The notes under the pieces: generated by a model
What the model saw: the letters and a program-made list of their open reading frames with translations, nothing else
Told to the model about the DNA's origin: nothing
Database searches by the model: none
Shown: positions 28,192 through 36,756 of the stretch, piece by piece
Layout of the letters: each line of letters opens with the position of its first letter
How positions within the stretch are numbered: the stretch's first letter is position 1
DNA from: Fluviicola sp.
GTDB lineage: Bacteria > Bacteroidota > Bacteroidia > Flavobacteriales_D > Crocinitomicaceae
Assembly: GCA_017983675.1 (NCBI GenBank)
Contig: JAGOAZ010000011.1
Coordinates: forward strand, 31,952-95,951
Direction: 5' to 3'
Length of the DNA stretch: 64,000 nucleotides
Program-made: the position numbers and the translations under genes

Positions 28192-28542
28192 ATGAATGAA
28201 GCATTGTTTTTTGGTTTGTTAACTGGGGGGATCTTTTTATTTACTGGATTTTTTCTTTTCATTTTCCCACCGAAAAACATCAATGGATTATATGGTTATC
28301 GTTCGTCTTTTTCCATGAAAAGCCAAGAAATTTGGGATTACGCACAAAAACATGCAGGCAAACAAATGATGAAAGCAGGGCTCATCCTATTTATTTTTGG
28401 AGGTTTGTTTTATTTGGTATCAATTCCAAGTGAATTAGCAGTGATTTTTGAATTAATCGCTTTGTTATTGGTTGTCATTTTAATGCTTTATTTTATTGAT
28501 AAGCAATTAAGAAAACAATTCCCAATCGATCCCACCAATTAA
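28192..28542 (+). CDS. SdpI family membrane protein
   Basis: This 116-residue protein has three membrane helices and the family signature FPPKNINGLYGYRSSFSMKSQEIWDYAQKHAGK. In Bacillus, SdpI gives immunity to the SdpC toxin. Most members in other phyla, including this one, have no toxin gene beside them and unknown roles. It ends convergently with the MFS gene (4-nt overlap). Confidence 0.82.
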   Translation: MNEALFFGLLTGGIFLFTGFFLFIFPPKNINGLYGYRSSFSMKSQEIWDYAQKHAGKQMMKAGLILFIFGGLFYLVSIPSELAVIFELIALLLVVILMLYFIDKQLRKQFPIDPTN

Positions 28543-29795
28543 TCTTCTTCCAAATAATCCAAATCTATTCCGTGCGTTTCTTTGATTGTCAAGGTTGAAT
28601 AAATACCAATTGCAAACGCAATTAAACCGATGATTCCAGCAGCCATCAATACAGTAATATTCATTGCTTTCAATTGATTAAATCCAAACGTCATCAAGAT
28701 TACGGTTCCACGCACCATATTCGGTATTGTCGTAGCAGCTGTTGAACGCAAGTTTGTTCCAAATTGTTCGGCTCCAACCGTCACGAACATCGCCCAATAA
28801 CCTGTTCCAAAACCAAACCACAAACACATCGCATAATAAGCAAATGCAGTCGATACAACACCCATTAACAAAATAATCACAGGAACTAAAGTGAAAAGCA
28901 TCATGTAAACAATTGCTTGTTTCCGTGATTTCAACCAATAACTTAACAGACCACTAAACAAATCGCCAAACGAAATTCCAATGTACCCCCACATGATTGC
29001 ATCACCTGCTTTGATTCCTCCAGGAATGTGCAATGCCTCACCAAATTGATTGCCAAAAACAGCTAAAATCCCAATACAAAACCATGTTGGTATACCTATT
29101 CCGATACATTTCATGTAGCGCTTGAATCGCTTCCAATTACTGAATAAAGCAAGGAAATTGCCACGTTTCACACCTTGTTGTTTGACTTGGTGAAACATTC
29201 CCGATTCCAATACACCTACCCGCAGTAACAACAAGCACAAGCCCATTGCTCCACCAATGAAATAAGCAATCGACCAATCTCCAGAAAGTTTCACCGTGAA
29301 ATTTGCTACTACTGCTCCAGAAAGTCCAAAACCTGCTACGATTGATGTTCCTAAACCTCGCAAATCTTTTGGTAAAACCTCTGCTACTAATGTAATTCCG
29401 GCACCTAATTCTCCTGCAAGTCCGACGCCTGCAATGAAACGCAATAAAATATAACTCGTTGTAAGCGTTTCCTTATCTTTTGGAAAAAACGGTAAAAAAC
29501 CACACGCTATATTTGCCATGGAATACAAAATAATGGAACCAAACAAAACAGTTAAACGACCTTTTTTATCACCCAAAACACCCCAAAGAATTCCACCAAC
29601 CAATAAACCAGCCATTTGCCAATTCAAAATGAGGTTTCCAACGGTATCTACTTCAATTTTAGAAAAACCCAATGCCAACAAACTTGGTTCTCGTACAATG
29701 CCAAATAATAACAAGTCGTAGATATCTACAAAATAACCCAATGCAGCCACAATGACTGGAAAAGAAAGTAATGCGCTGTATTTTCGTGCGTTCAT
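28539..29795 (-). CDS. MFS transporter (metabolite:H+ symporter type)
   Basis: This 418-residue protein has 12 predicted helices. The loop 2-3 motif is present as GVLGDKKGRLTVLFGS, and helix 5 shows GELGAGITLVAEVLPKDLRG, typical of sugar- and metabolite:H+ symporters. The substrate cannot be told from sequence. It is a single minus-strand gene between plus-strand units. Confidence 0.85.
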   Translation of the reverse strand: MNARKYSALLSFPVIVAALGYFVDIYDLLLFGIVREPSLLALGFSKIEVDTVGNLILNWQMAGLLVGGILWGVLGDKKGRLTVLFGSIILYSMANIACGFLPFFPKDKETLTTSYILLRFIAGVGLAGELGAGITLVAEVLPKDLRGLGTSIVAGFGLSGAVVANFTVKLSGDWSIAYFIGGAMGLCLLLLRVGVLESGMFHQVKQQGVKRGNFLALFSNWKRFKRYMKCIGIGIPTWFCIGILAVFGNQFGEALHIPGGIKAGDAIMWGYIGISFGDLFSGLLSYWLKSRKQAIVYMMLFTLVPVIILLMGVVSTAFAYYAMCLWFGFGTGYWAMFVTVGAEQFGTNLRSTAATTIPNMVRGTVILMTFGFNQLKAMNITVLMAAGIIGLIAFAIGIYSTLTIKETHGIDLDYLEED

Positions 29796-29965
29796 GTTTC
29801 GTAATAAGTGAACCGAATGTAAGCAGAATTTTTATTTTTCATCAAAAAAGAAAATCGAACACAAAAAAAATTGAAAAGGAAAATAAGTAAATCGCGTTCA
29901 TAAATTTCAGTATAATTGTTCCTTTCCTTTGTCTCAGTCTCGATTAATTTCGGTAAAATTGTATC

Positions 29966-31000
29966 ATGAATACTGATGAGAAATACATGCTTCGCGCACT
30001 GCAATTAGCTGCTCTTGGTGGTGTTTCTGTCGCACCCAATCCGATGGTTGGTTGTGTCATCGTTTACAACGACCAAATTATTGGCGAAGGTTACCACAAA
30101 AAATACGGTGAAGCGCACGCAGAAGTAAATGCAGTTGATTCTGTTGCAGATAAATCGTTGTTAGCACAAGCAACTATTTATGTTACGCTTGAACCATGTG
30201 CGCATCATGGAAAAACACCGCCTTGTGCCAATTTAATTGTCAAACACCAATTTAAAAAAGCGGTCATTGCAACGGTCGATCCATTTTCATTGGTAGCTGG
30301 AAAAGGAATCGAACTACTCAAACAAGCTGGAATTGAAACAGTTGTCGGTGTCAAAGAAAAGGAAGCGCAAGCATTGAACAAACGCTTTTTCACCTTTCAT
30401 CAAAAAAAACGTCCGTTCGTTATTTTGAAATGGGCACAAACGCTTGATGGATTCATCGATGCGCCTCGCCAACATGAAACTCCTGAAATTCGCTGGATTT
30501 CAGATCCGCGAACACAGATCATAACGCATCAATGGCGGTCAGAAGAACAAGCTATTTTAGTGGGTTGGAAAACAATTCAAAACGATAACCCTTCACTGAC
30601 AACAAGAGTTTTCCATGGACAAGATCCTATCCGAATTATTATTGACAAAGCGTTAAACGCACCAACAAATGCGGCAGTTTTCAACGATGGCAAGCGAACA
30701 ATTGTTTTTAATTCCTTGAAAACAGAAACAACCAATGCTGTATCGTACATACAACTGAGCGATTTCAACTTAGAAAACATCTTTGAAACTTGTGTTTCAT
30801 TGGGAATCGCTTCCATCATTATTGAAGGTGGAAAACATACGATTGAATCGTTTATTGCAGCAAACTATTGGGACGAAGCGCGGATAATTCATGGAAATTC
30901 TTATTTCCACAATGGATTAACCGCTCCTATATTGGAGAAAGCTTGTACAACAATAAAAACATTCGGTCCCGATAACATACATTATTACTTCAACTCATGA
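29966..31000 (+). CDS. ribD: Bifunctional riboflavin deaminase/reductase RibD
   Basis: RibD carries out the deaminase and reductase steps after GTP cyclohydrolase II in riboflavin synthesis. The N-terminal cytidine-deaminase-like domain has zinc motifs HAEVNAV and PCAHHGKTPPC. The C-terminal reductase domain begins near residue 150 (RPFVILKWAQTLDGFI) and includes IIIEGGKHTIESFI. The 344 residues fit the family. No other rib gene is adjacent. The stop overlaps the EamA gene by 4 nt. A TTTG box 22 nt upstream of TAAAATTG just before the ATG may be the promoter. Confidence 0.95.
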   Translation: MNTDEKYMLRALQLAALGGVSVAPNPMVGCVIVYNDQIIGEGYHKKYGEAHAEVNAVDSVADKSLLAQATIYVTLEPCAHHGKTPPCANLIVKHQFKKAVIATVDPFSLVAGKGIELLKQAGIETVVGVKEKEAQALNKRFFTFHQKKRPFVILKWAQTLDGFIDAPRQHETPEIRWISDPRTQIITHQWRSEEQAILVGWKTIQNDNPSLTTRVFHGQDPIRIIIDKALNAPTNAAVFNDGKRTIVFNSLKTETTNAVSYIQLSDFNLENIFETCVSLGIASIIIEGGKHTIESFIAANYWDEARIIHGNSYFHNGLTAPILEKACTTIKTFGPDNIHYYFNS

Positions 31001-31857
31001 TTCAATTAATTGGCACCATTTGCTGTTCGTCCATATTATTTTTGATTTTTCGTTTATTCCCGAAATACAAGATTGATACCGCTCAAGCTATCGTTTTTAA
31101 CTACTTTACCGCTTTTGCTTGTGGTGCGATCATCAGCAAAACAACTCCTTCACTTGGCGGCTTAATTGAAGCCAACTTATTGAATTGGATCCTTTTATGT
31201 GGCGCACTATTTATTTCCATTTTCATCGCTATGGGCATCAGTTCGCAAAAAAACGGCATGGGAAAAACATCTGTCGCTGTGAAAATGTCCTTAGCTCTTA
31301 GTGCAATGGCCTTTGTTTTTTTGTACCAAGAAAGTGTTACACTTCTGAAGATTGGCGGTTTGATCTTAGCATTGGTAGGCGTTTTGTTGATTACACGCGA
31401 TAAAAACGAAATCGAATCGACTGGAAATAATAGTTGGTTATTGGTACTTATCTTTTTTGGAAGTGCTGGTTTGGATGTTACGTTAAATGTCATCAAACAA
31501 CAAATTGCAAAGGGTTATCCCGATGAATTATTTACCGCTTTTGGTTTCTTAGCAGCAGGATTAATTGGTATTTTCTGGTTAATTATTCAACTGCTTCGCA
31601 AAAAAGAACAGTTCAAATGGCGCAATGTGTTGGCAGGAATCTTACTTGGAATTCCCAATTATTTCTCGATCTTCTTTTTAGTGCAAGCATACGAAAAAAC
31701 AAGTTGGTCAGACTCAACGGTCTTAGCCATCATGAATAGCTCCATTGTTGCTGTAGCGGCAATTATCGGAATGTTCATTTTTAAAGAAAGCAAACAGTTA
31801 CAAAAAATAATAGGATTGATTGTCGTGATTTTGGCAATCATTGGTTTAACATTTTAA
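30997..31857 (+). CDS. EamA family (DMT) transporter
   Basis: This 286-residue protein has ten predicted membrane helices in two repeats, the layout of drug/metabolite transporters of the EamA (RhaT-like) family. Charged residues are few and confined to loops (QKNGMGKTSVAVKMSLA, FKESKQLQK). The substrate is unknown. It is translationally coupled to ribD by a 4-nt overlap, but RibD homologues do not usually need a partner transporter, so a flavin link is only a guess. Confidence 0.82.
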   Translation: MIQLIGTICCSSILFLIFRLFPKYKIDTAQAIVFNYFTAFACGAIISKTTPSLGGLIEANLLNWILLCGALFISIFIAMGISSQKNGMGKTSVAVKMSLALSAMAFVFLYQESVTLLKIGGLILALVGVLLITRDKNEIESTGNNSWLLVLIFFGSAGLDVTLNVIKQQIAKGYPDELFTAFGFLAAGLIGIFWLIIQLLRKKEQFKWRNVLAGILLGIPNYFSIFFLVQAYEKTSWSDSTVLAIMNSSIVAVAAIIGMFIFKESKQLQKIIGLIVVILAIIGLTF

Positions 31858-31867
31858 TGCGAAAAAG

Positions 31868-32725
31868 ATGAAAATTTACCCAATAGAAACAGGATTGTTT
31901 AAGTTAGATGGTGGTGCTATGTTTGGTGTTGTTCCAAAAACATTGTGGCAAAAAACAAATCCTGCGGACGATAACAACCTATGTACGTGGTCTATGCGTT
32001 GTTTGCTCATCGAAGATGGCAATCGCTTGATATTGATTGATACAGGAATTGGTGACAAACAATCGGAAAAATTCTTTTCGCATTACCATTTGATGGATAC
32101 CAAAACATTGGAGCAAAGCTTGAACAAACTCGGTTTCGGATTGGATCAAATTACTGATGTTTTTCTTTCGCACTTGCATTTTGACCATTGTGGAGGCGCA
32201 ATTCAATGGAACAATGACCGAACAAAATTAGCACCCGTTTTCAAAAACGCGATTTATTGGAGTACTGAAAACCACTGGAAATGGGCAACAGAACCAAATC
32301 CACGTGAAAAAGCGTCTTTTTTAGCAGAAAACATTTTACCATTGCAAGAAAGCGGTCAACTACAATTTGTGAACCGAGAAGGAAACTACACGAAAAATGT
32401 GTTCAATAACTTCGACGTCTTGTTTGTAGATGGACACACGGAAAGTATGATGGTTCCGCACATTCATTACAAAGAAAAAACGCTTGTTTTCATGGCAGAT
32501 TTATTACCTAGTGTTGGTCACATTCCTTTGCCGTATGTAATGGGATACGATACACGTCCGTTGCTCACAATGGATGAAAAGAAATTGTTTTTAGACACCG
32601 CAGCGGAGAAAGAATTGGTGCTTTTCCTAGAACACGACAGCGTTAATGAATGTTGTACCGTTGAAGCAACAGAAAAAGGTGTTCGTTTGAAAGAAAGTTT
32701 TACCTTTAATACTATCTTTGGTTAA
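31868..32725 (+). CDS. MBL-fold metallo-hydrolase
   Basis: This 285-residue protein shows the metal site HLHFDHCGG (HxHxDH type), a DGHTESMMVPHI segment, and LIDTGIGDKQ before the metal motif. The order matches quorum-quenching lactonase-like and related MBL hydrolases. The final LEHDSVNECC region provides the last His. The substrate is unknown; glyoxalase II, lactonase or other hydrolase roles are possible. It follows EamA by 10 nt. Confidence 0.88.
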   Translation: MKIYPIETGLFKLDGGAMFGVVPKTLWQKTNPADDNNLCTWSMRCLLIEDGNRLILIDTGIGDKQSEKFFSHYHLMDTKTLEQSLNKLGFGLDQITDVFLSHLHFDHCGGAIQWNNDRTKLAPVFKNAIYWSTENHWKWATEPNPREKASFLAENILPLQESGQLQFVNREGNYTKNVFNNFDVLFVDGHTESMMVPHIHYKEKTLVFMADLLPSVGHIPLPYVMGYDTRPLLTMDEKKLFLDTAAEKELVLFLEHDSVNECCTVEATEKGVRLKESFTFNTIFG

Positions 32726-32740
32726 CATACAATTACTGCA

Positions 32741-34063
32741 ATGAATAACTACTTACTACTACTTTTAAAGGAATTAAAAACAATCATTATTCCTGGCTTG
32801 GGCGCATTGACGATTACCAATGAAGCGACCAACGAATTGCTATTCATGCCGTTTTTGAAATACGATGATGGCACTTTGTCAAAGTACATTGCAGATAAAG
32901 AAGGGATGTCAGAAAATGACGCAAAAAACCTCGTTTCGAAATTTGTACGGGAAGTCTTGGCCGAATTGGACAAAGGCGAACCATACGATATGTATCAATT
33001 TGGAAGTTTTTTAAAAGAAAACAACGAAATTGTATTCAAGCAATGGGAGTTTCAGAGCGAGGAACAGAACGAGAGCGAGAATCAGAATGAGAATGAGGAT
33101 CTGAGCGAGGAACAGAATCAGAATGATATTCAGAGTGAGGAACAGAATCAGAATGAAAACGAGAGCGAGAATGATATTCAGAGCGAAGAACAGAGCGAAG
33201 AACAGAGCATAATTCAGAGTGAGAATGAGAGTGAGAGTGAGAATGAGAATGAGAATGAGAATGAGAACGAGATTGAGTTAGGCGAAGAAACGCAAGTTGT
33301 AGAAACAATCAAACAAAAACAAAAACAAAAACAAAAAACCAATTGGCTATCGCACGTAGTGTTAGCGTTTCTAGTTCTCTTATTGAGTGCTGGAACATAC
33401 ATTGCGATCAACTACAATACCTTGAAAAAGGATGTTCCCTTGATTGCACAATTATTGGGCGAAGAAGAAAAACCTAGTGGATTAAAAACAATTAGCACCG
33501 AACCAATTGACACCATCAACGAAACTGTTGTGACCGAAAAAGTTCCAGAAGAACTGACTATCACCAATACTCCCCCAACGGTATCAGCTGAAAAAAAAGT
33601 GGTGAAAAGCAAAGTTGAAAAGCCCGTTGTTGTCACTAAAAAAACTACTAGTAATAAGAAAAAGGGATTGGAAGCTGCACCAAAAAAAGTGAACCCGCAA
33701 CCGAAACAAGCAACAAAGCCAACAGTAAAAAAAGCACCACAAACGGTTGTGCAAGCAACAACTGTTCAACCGAAAGCTGTAAAACCAATTAAAGCAACGC
33801 CAAGTACACCAACGAACAAACAGTTTCCATCGTTTAATAATTTACCTTTTCAACTAATTGCCGGATCATTTTCTTCGCAACAAGCAGCCGAAAAACAAGC
33901 TACTCTATTGGCAAGAAAAGGCATCACAACTTGTGCAATTAGTCAATTTGATGGGAAATTCCGGGTGAGTTTGCAAGGCTATGCAACAAAAGAATCAGCT
34001 ATTGAAGGGATGAATAGTTTCAAACAACAAGTGAGCGATGCATGGGTGTTTGAAGTGAAGTGA
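32741..34063 (+). CDS. CCDC81-like HU domain and SPOR protein with a variable acidic repeat linker
   Basis: This 440-residue protein has an N-terminal HU/CCDC81-like domain (1-100: LLLLKELKTIIIPGLGALTI...VREVLAELDKGEPYDMYQFGSF), a membrane helix (about 201-223), and a C-terminal SPOR domain (about 369-440: FQLIAGSFSSQQAAEKQATLLARKG). SPOR domains bind denuded peptidoglycan at the division site, so this is probably a cell-division or envelope protein, common in Bacteroidota. Between residues 105 and 182 the linker is nearly all Glu, Asn, Gln and Ser, coded by hexamer-like repeats of GAGAAT and GAACAG. A KQ repeat follows. A Lys/Pro-rich stretch precedes SPOR. Confidence 0.85.
   Translation: MNNYLLLLLKELKTIIIPGLGALTITNEATNELLFMPFLKYDDGTLSKYIADKEGMSENDAKNLVSKFVREVLAELDKGEPYDMYQFGSFLKENNEIVFKQWEFQSEEQNESENQNENEDLSEEQNQNDIQSEEQNQNENESENDIQSEEQSEEQSIIQSENESESENENENENENEIELGEETQVVETIKQKQKQKQKTNWLSHVVLAFLVLLLSAGTYIAINYNTLKKDVPLIAQLLGEEEKPSGLKTISTEPIDTINETVVTEKVPEELTITNTPPTVSAEKKVVKSKVEKPVVVTKKTTSNKKKGLEAAPKKVNPQPKQATKPTVKKAPQTVVQATTVQPKAVKPIKATPSTPTNKQFPSFNNLPFQLIAGSFSSQQAAEKQATLLARKGITTCAISQFDGKFRVSLQGYATKESAIEGMNSFKQQVSDAWVFEVK
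33052..33286 (+). repeat. In-frame low-complexity hexanucleotide-like repeats in the SPOR gene
   Basis: Within the SPOR gene, units of GAGAAT, GAGTGA and GAACAGAAT recur; five near-perfect GAGAAT-type units lie at 33238-33271. Each unit is 6 nt, so slippage keeps the frame and changes only linker length. A second short repeat (CAAAAA, about 4 units) lies at 33310-33338. Confidence 0.8.
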
Positions 34064-34108
34064 GATGGTAATATTAAAACAAATTATTCGTCATAAAAAA
34101 CGTTTGTC

Positions 34109-34915
34109 TCATGAAATGAAATTATTAATTTTTGCTGAGTAGTATTTTTTAAACCATTCTGGGTATTTTTTTTCATCCAATTTATCCCAAAGTTTTTCTC
34201 CATCTGAGTTAAGCTTAAAATGGGCAAACATAGTCTGTTCACTTCCTTCAATTGAATTATCAAAAAAATAAGTTTGATAACAATACTGTGCGGCTTCAAA
34301 CATCAAATCCATTGAACGATAATAACGTGAAATAATTTTTTCTTCATCAACATCATGTCCTTTTTCACCAACACGCACAACTTTTACACGATAAACATTT
34401 ATTCGAGGATGTTCAGTTGAAACAAAATAAAGGTAAACTTTATAACCTGCAGATTTTGCTTTCTTTATAATATCAACTTTTCCTTTGTGTGAAAAAACTG
34501 TTTCAAAAGAAAACTTTTTTTCTTCTTTTAGTAATTTCTTTCTTAAATAATCAGCAATTATTTGAGCAATTCTCTCGTAAGGTTTGTCGTCGAAACATTT
34601 AGCATTTTCTTTATTTACAAAAATTTTATTTTTTTCGATGCAAACACATTGTTTAAAACGCTCAGCTGTAAATTCATTGTTAATCAACCCCGAATCATAA
34701 ACTATTTCGTAAAATTCCTCTGCAATAAAGTTTATCTGATATTTTGTAAACGAACAACTTTTTTTAGACAATTCTTTTGCTATATCGTCTGCATTCACAT
34801 AGATGCCGAAATCTAATTTCACACCTTTCTGAACTTCTGTATTGATTATTTTTTGGATGACACTACTCTTTCCAGATCCATTGGGACCTGCAAAAATTCT
34901 GAGTCTCTTTGTCAT
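34109..34915 (-). CDS. Zeta-toxin-like P-loop kinase (putative toxin)
   Basis: This 268-residue protein has a Walker A near the N-terminus (FAGPNGSGKSSVI, residues 8-20), then VNADDIAKEL, and a later VVRVGEKGHDVDEEKIISRYYRS block. That block is the conserved RV...G-GH-V...I..RY.RS signature of zeta-toxin-type kinases. Zeta toxins phosphorylate UDP-GlcNAc and stop wall synthesis; other family members have unknown targets. The start overlaps the stop of a 70-residue upstream gene by 1 nt (TAATG), giving an antitoxin-first operon. It opens the accessory island, next to the 3' end of the SPOR gene on the other strand. Confidence 0.82.
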   Translation of the reverse strand: MTKRLRIFAGPNGSGKSSVIQKIINTEVQKGVKLDFGIYVNADDIAKELSKKSCSFTKYQINFIAEEFYEIVYDSGLINNEFTAERFKQCVCIEKNKIFVNKENAKCFDDKPYERIAQIIADYLRKKLLKEEKKFSFETVFSHKGKVDIIKKAKSAGYKVYLYFVSTEHPRINVYRVKVVRVGEKGHDVDEEKIISRYYRSMDLMFEAAQYCYQTYFFDNSIEGSEQTMFAHFKLNSDGEKLWDKLDEKKYPEWFKKYYSAKINNFIS

Positions 34916-35127
34916 TAATCGAGAATTACTTTTAAAGCTTGCGTATCACTCAGCTGTTCAATTTTCTCGATTTTTCCATCAGCGAATTTTTTAACGACCC
35001 AGCCATCGCTTGCTATCACAACATAACCATTTGCTAACATAGCTCTTTTAGCACCATCTTGAAATGCGCTTTTTGATTTATTTGAAACTAATCTTGTACT
35101 GATATACTTTAATTTCGATTTTCTCAT
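34915..35127 (-). CDS. Small protein paired with the zeta-like toxin (candidate antitoxin)
   Basis: This 70-residue protein is basic at the N-terminus (MRKSKLKYISTRLVSNKSKSAF) and has the block NGYVVIASDGWVVKKFADGKIEKI. I know this short type as a common upstream partner of zeta-like kinase genes in Bacteroidota, but no function is established to my knowledge. It does not resemble epsilon antitoxin. Its stop overlaps the toxin start by 1 nt, so the pair is co-translated. The antitoxin role is inferred from position and size. Confidence 0.62.
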   Translation of the reverse strand: MRKSKLKYISTRLVSNKSKSAFQDGAKRAMLANGYVVIASDGWVVKKFADGKIEKIEQLSDTQALKVILD

Positions 35128-35290
35128 AATGCTGCAATTTACAAAAAAAACAATTTATTTGTTTGAAAAAGTCAGGAAATAATGTTAAAATAATTTTAAC
35201 AAGAACAAAAAAAGTGTTGTTAGCTGTTTGTGTTAATTGCATTATTGAAATCCAATCATCTTATCTGAAATGGATAATCTGCAAGGTGGA

Positions 35291-35327
<37 letters not shown>

Positions 35328-35351
35328 TACAACACCTGCAATGGATGTATG

Positions 35352-36197
35352 TTATTCCAATTTCTTTTTATTCTTTGCAGGAGGTAAAAAGTTTTCGCCT
35401 GTTACAACACTTTTACCTGTTTTTGCTTCTAATTCTTTTCTTGCATTTTTGGCAACAGCACCTCCTTTTTTACTAGCAACAGCATTTTCTTCTAATCCTT
35501 TTGCCTTTTCTGTTTCGGCGATTTGTCTGGTAGATAATTCTGCCAGTGCTGTGAAAATAAGTTCCGCCTCTGACATGTGATCTCTGAGGTTTTGAGATTT
35601 TAATCCCTTTAAATCTTTGTGATTTTTCACGCTCAATCCCGTCCATTCTTGGTGAATAATATTGGTTAATGCCGCAAACTCATCTCCTTTTTTTACGCCA
35701 CTTTCTTGCCAGTAATCGGTTAGCTTGTTTCGGGTATCTTGCCCTGTCATGCGTTGCTGAATCCATTTGTCGCTTCTGCCCAATTTTTGCCAGTTTTCTC
35801 TTGCTCTGTCAATGCTTTGACTCGGGTCGTTGATTTCTTGCATTCGCTCATAGCCTACTTTTGCAAGCCATTGTTTGAAAGGTTCAGCTTTAGGAGATGG
35901 AATAGATTGAATTAGGCGAAAAATAACTTCTACATTGCCTACATCTGTTTTATAAAATTTACCATCCCCTGATTGTAGTTTCAGTTGGTTACAATTTGTA
36001 ACCGACTCATTACCTTCTTTTAACAACCTGCTTTTCAATACTTTCCAATAGTTTCGAGCTCTATCTACAGTTGGCTGGTCTGTTAAAATACCTACAATAT
36101 CTACAATGCTGAAATACCATATTTCTTTCTCAGCATCATATTGGCTGCGTACCTTCTTGTTTTCAAATAATTTAATAGCGCTCATAGGTGTTGTCAT
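35352..36197 (-). CDS. BRO-family (Bro-N) protein
   Basis: This 281-residue protein starts with a Bro-N-like DNA-binding domain (IKLFENKKVRSQYDAEKEIWYFSIVDIVGILTD, then YWKVLKSRLLKEGN). The C-terminal half includes LKGLKSQNLRDHMSEAELIFTALAELSTRQIAE and ends in a Lys-rich tail. Such proteins are called phage antirepressor-like or DinD-like and often sit inside type I restriction-modification loci between hsdM and hsdS. Here no hsd gene remains intact. Its start overlaps by 4 nt (ATGA) with the end of a small remnant upstream (36194-36280), which supports a lost upstream partner. Function is uncertain. Confidence 0.75.
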   Translation of the reverse strand: MTTPMSAIKLFENKKVRSQYDAEKEIWYFSIVDIVGILTDQPTVDRARNYWKVLKSRLLKEGNESVTNCNQLKLQSGDGKFYKTDVGNVEVIFRLIQSIPSPKAEPFKQWLAKVGYERMQEINDPSQSIDRARENWQKLGRSDKWIQQRMTGQDTRNKLTDYWQESGVKKGDEFAALTNIIHQEWTGLSVKNHKDLKGLKSQNLRDHMSEAELIFTALAELSTRQIAETEKAKGLEENAVASKKGGAVAKNARKELEAKTGKSVVTGENFLPPAKNKKKLE

Positions 36198-36280
36198 TTT
36201 TCTTCCACAATCTTTATTTCCTCCTCAATCAAATCGTTCAGCATAATAACGATTTGATTTTCATGAACCTTTTTCAAATT
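36194..36280 (-). pseudogene. C-terminal remnant of a lost gene upstream of the BRO gene
   Basis: On the minus strand a 28-codon open stretch without a proper start ends MLNDLIEEEIKIVEEK and stops inside the BRO start codon (ATGA overlap). The coupling overlap and helical, acidic ending look like the tail of a real gene. A methyltransferase or other subunit of a type I R-M system is possible from context, but that is inference. Confidence 0.35.
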
Positions 36281-36344
36281 TCACTGTTAAAATACGTTTT
36301 TTGAACGAAAAACGTGTTGATTTGCTCGATTAATTGTTGGTTTA

Positions 36345-36562
36345 GCAATGGATTGAAATCCAAAACAACAGCTGCAATTATAATCTGCAATGATAATCTG
36401 CAATGGATTGAAATCCACTGCAGGGATATCAGCCGTCCCGATGGGACTTCATAAGATCTTCCAGCCAAGAGCCAGAGGCTCGGTTCATGTCATACGGATA
36501 GATTTCAATCTATCGGTTATCAAAACATGCCGAAGGCACAAAACAAAGAGCCAGCGGCTCGG
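36345..36562. repeat. Cluster of short hairpins (REP-like intergenic block)
   Basis: Five inverted repeats follow one another: TGCAATGGATT/AATCCACTGCA (36399-36422, one mismatch), GTCCC/GGGAC (36435-36447), GAGCC/GGCTC (36469-36481), GATAGATT/AATCTATC (36497-36514) and GAGCC/GGCTC again (36548-36560). The unit GCAATGGATTGAAATCCA occurs twice (36345-36362, 36400-36417). Local GC is clearly higher than in its surroundings. Hairpin repeats like this are seen between genes in Bacteroidota genomes and may be REP-type elements. The rest of 36281-36756 holds no gene that I can support except the second small remnant. Confidence 0.6.
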
Positions 36563-36600
36563 CCGATATTATTCTCTTAATCATTTTCTGCCTTTTTTTC

Positions 36601-36648
36601 CTAACTCCCCTCCACAATCGCTATCTCCTCCTCTATCAGCTCAAAATC
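36601..36648 (-). pseudogene. Second short C-terminal remnant, similar to the one at 36194-36280
   Basis: A 15-codon open stretch ending ELIEEEIAIVEGS before a stop resembles the LIEEEIKIVEE ending of the first remnant, and the DNA is similar over about 33 nt. The two copies flank the hairpin block in the same orientation, as if the block had been inserted into, or duplicated with, the tail of a gene. Confidence 0.3.
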
Positions 36649-36756
36649 TTATCATTTGAAGAACATTGAATATTACATATTTTGTAATAACAATAAAAGT
36701 TAAATTGATCTGAAAATAGCATCATCGAAAATATAAATGAATAAACAAATTTATTT

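Noticed and set aside
33036..33308. Antisense Ser/His repeat protein (RSHSHSHS)
   Set aside because: It is the complement of the GAGAAT repeats inside the SPOR gene.
36345..36562. CRISPR array
   Set aside because: Repeated units are palindromes of different kinds with no regular repeat-spacer spacing, and no cas gene is present.
36390..36659. 89-codon open frame through the hairpin block
   Set aside because: It runs across inverted repeats and has no protein-like composition. It is best explained as a chance frame in a non-coding repeat.
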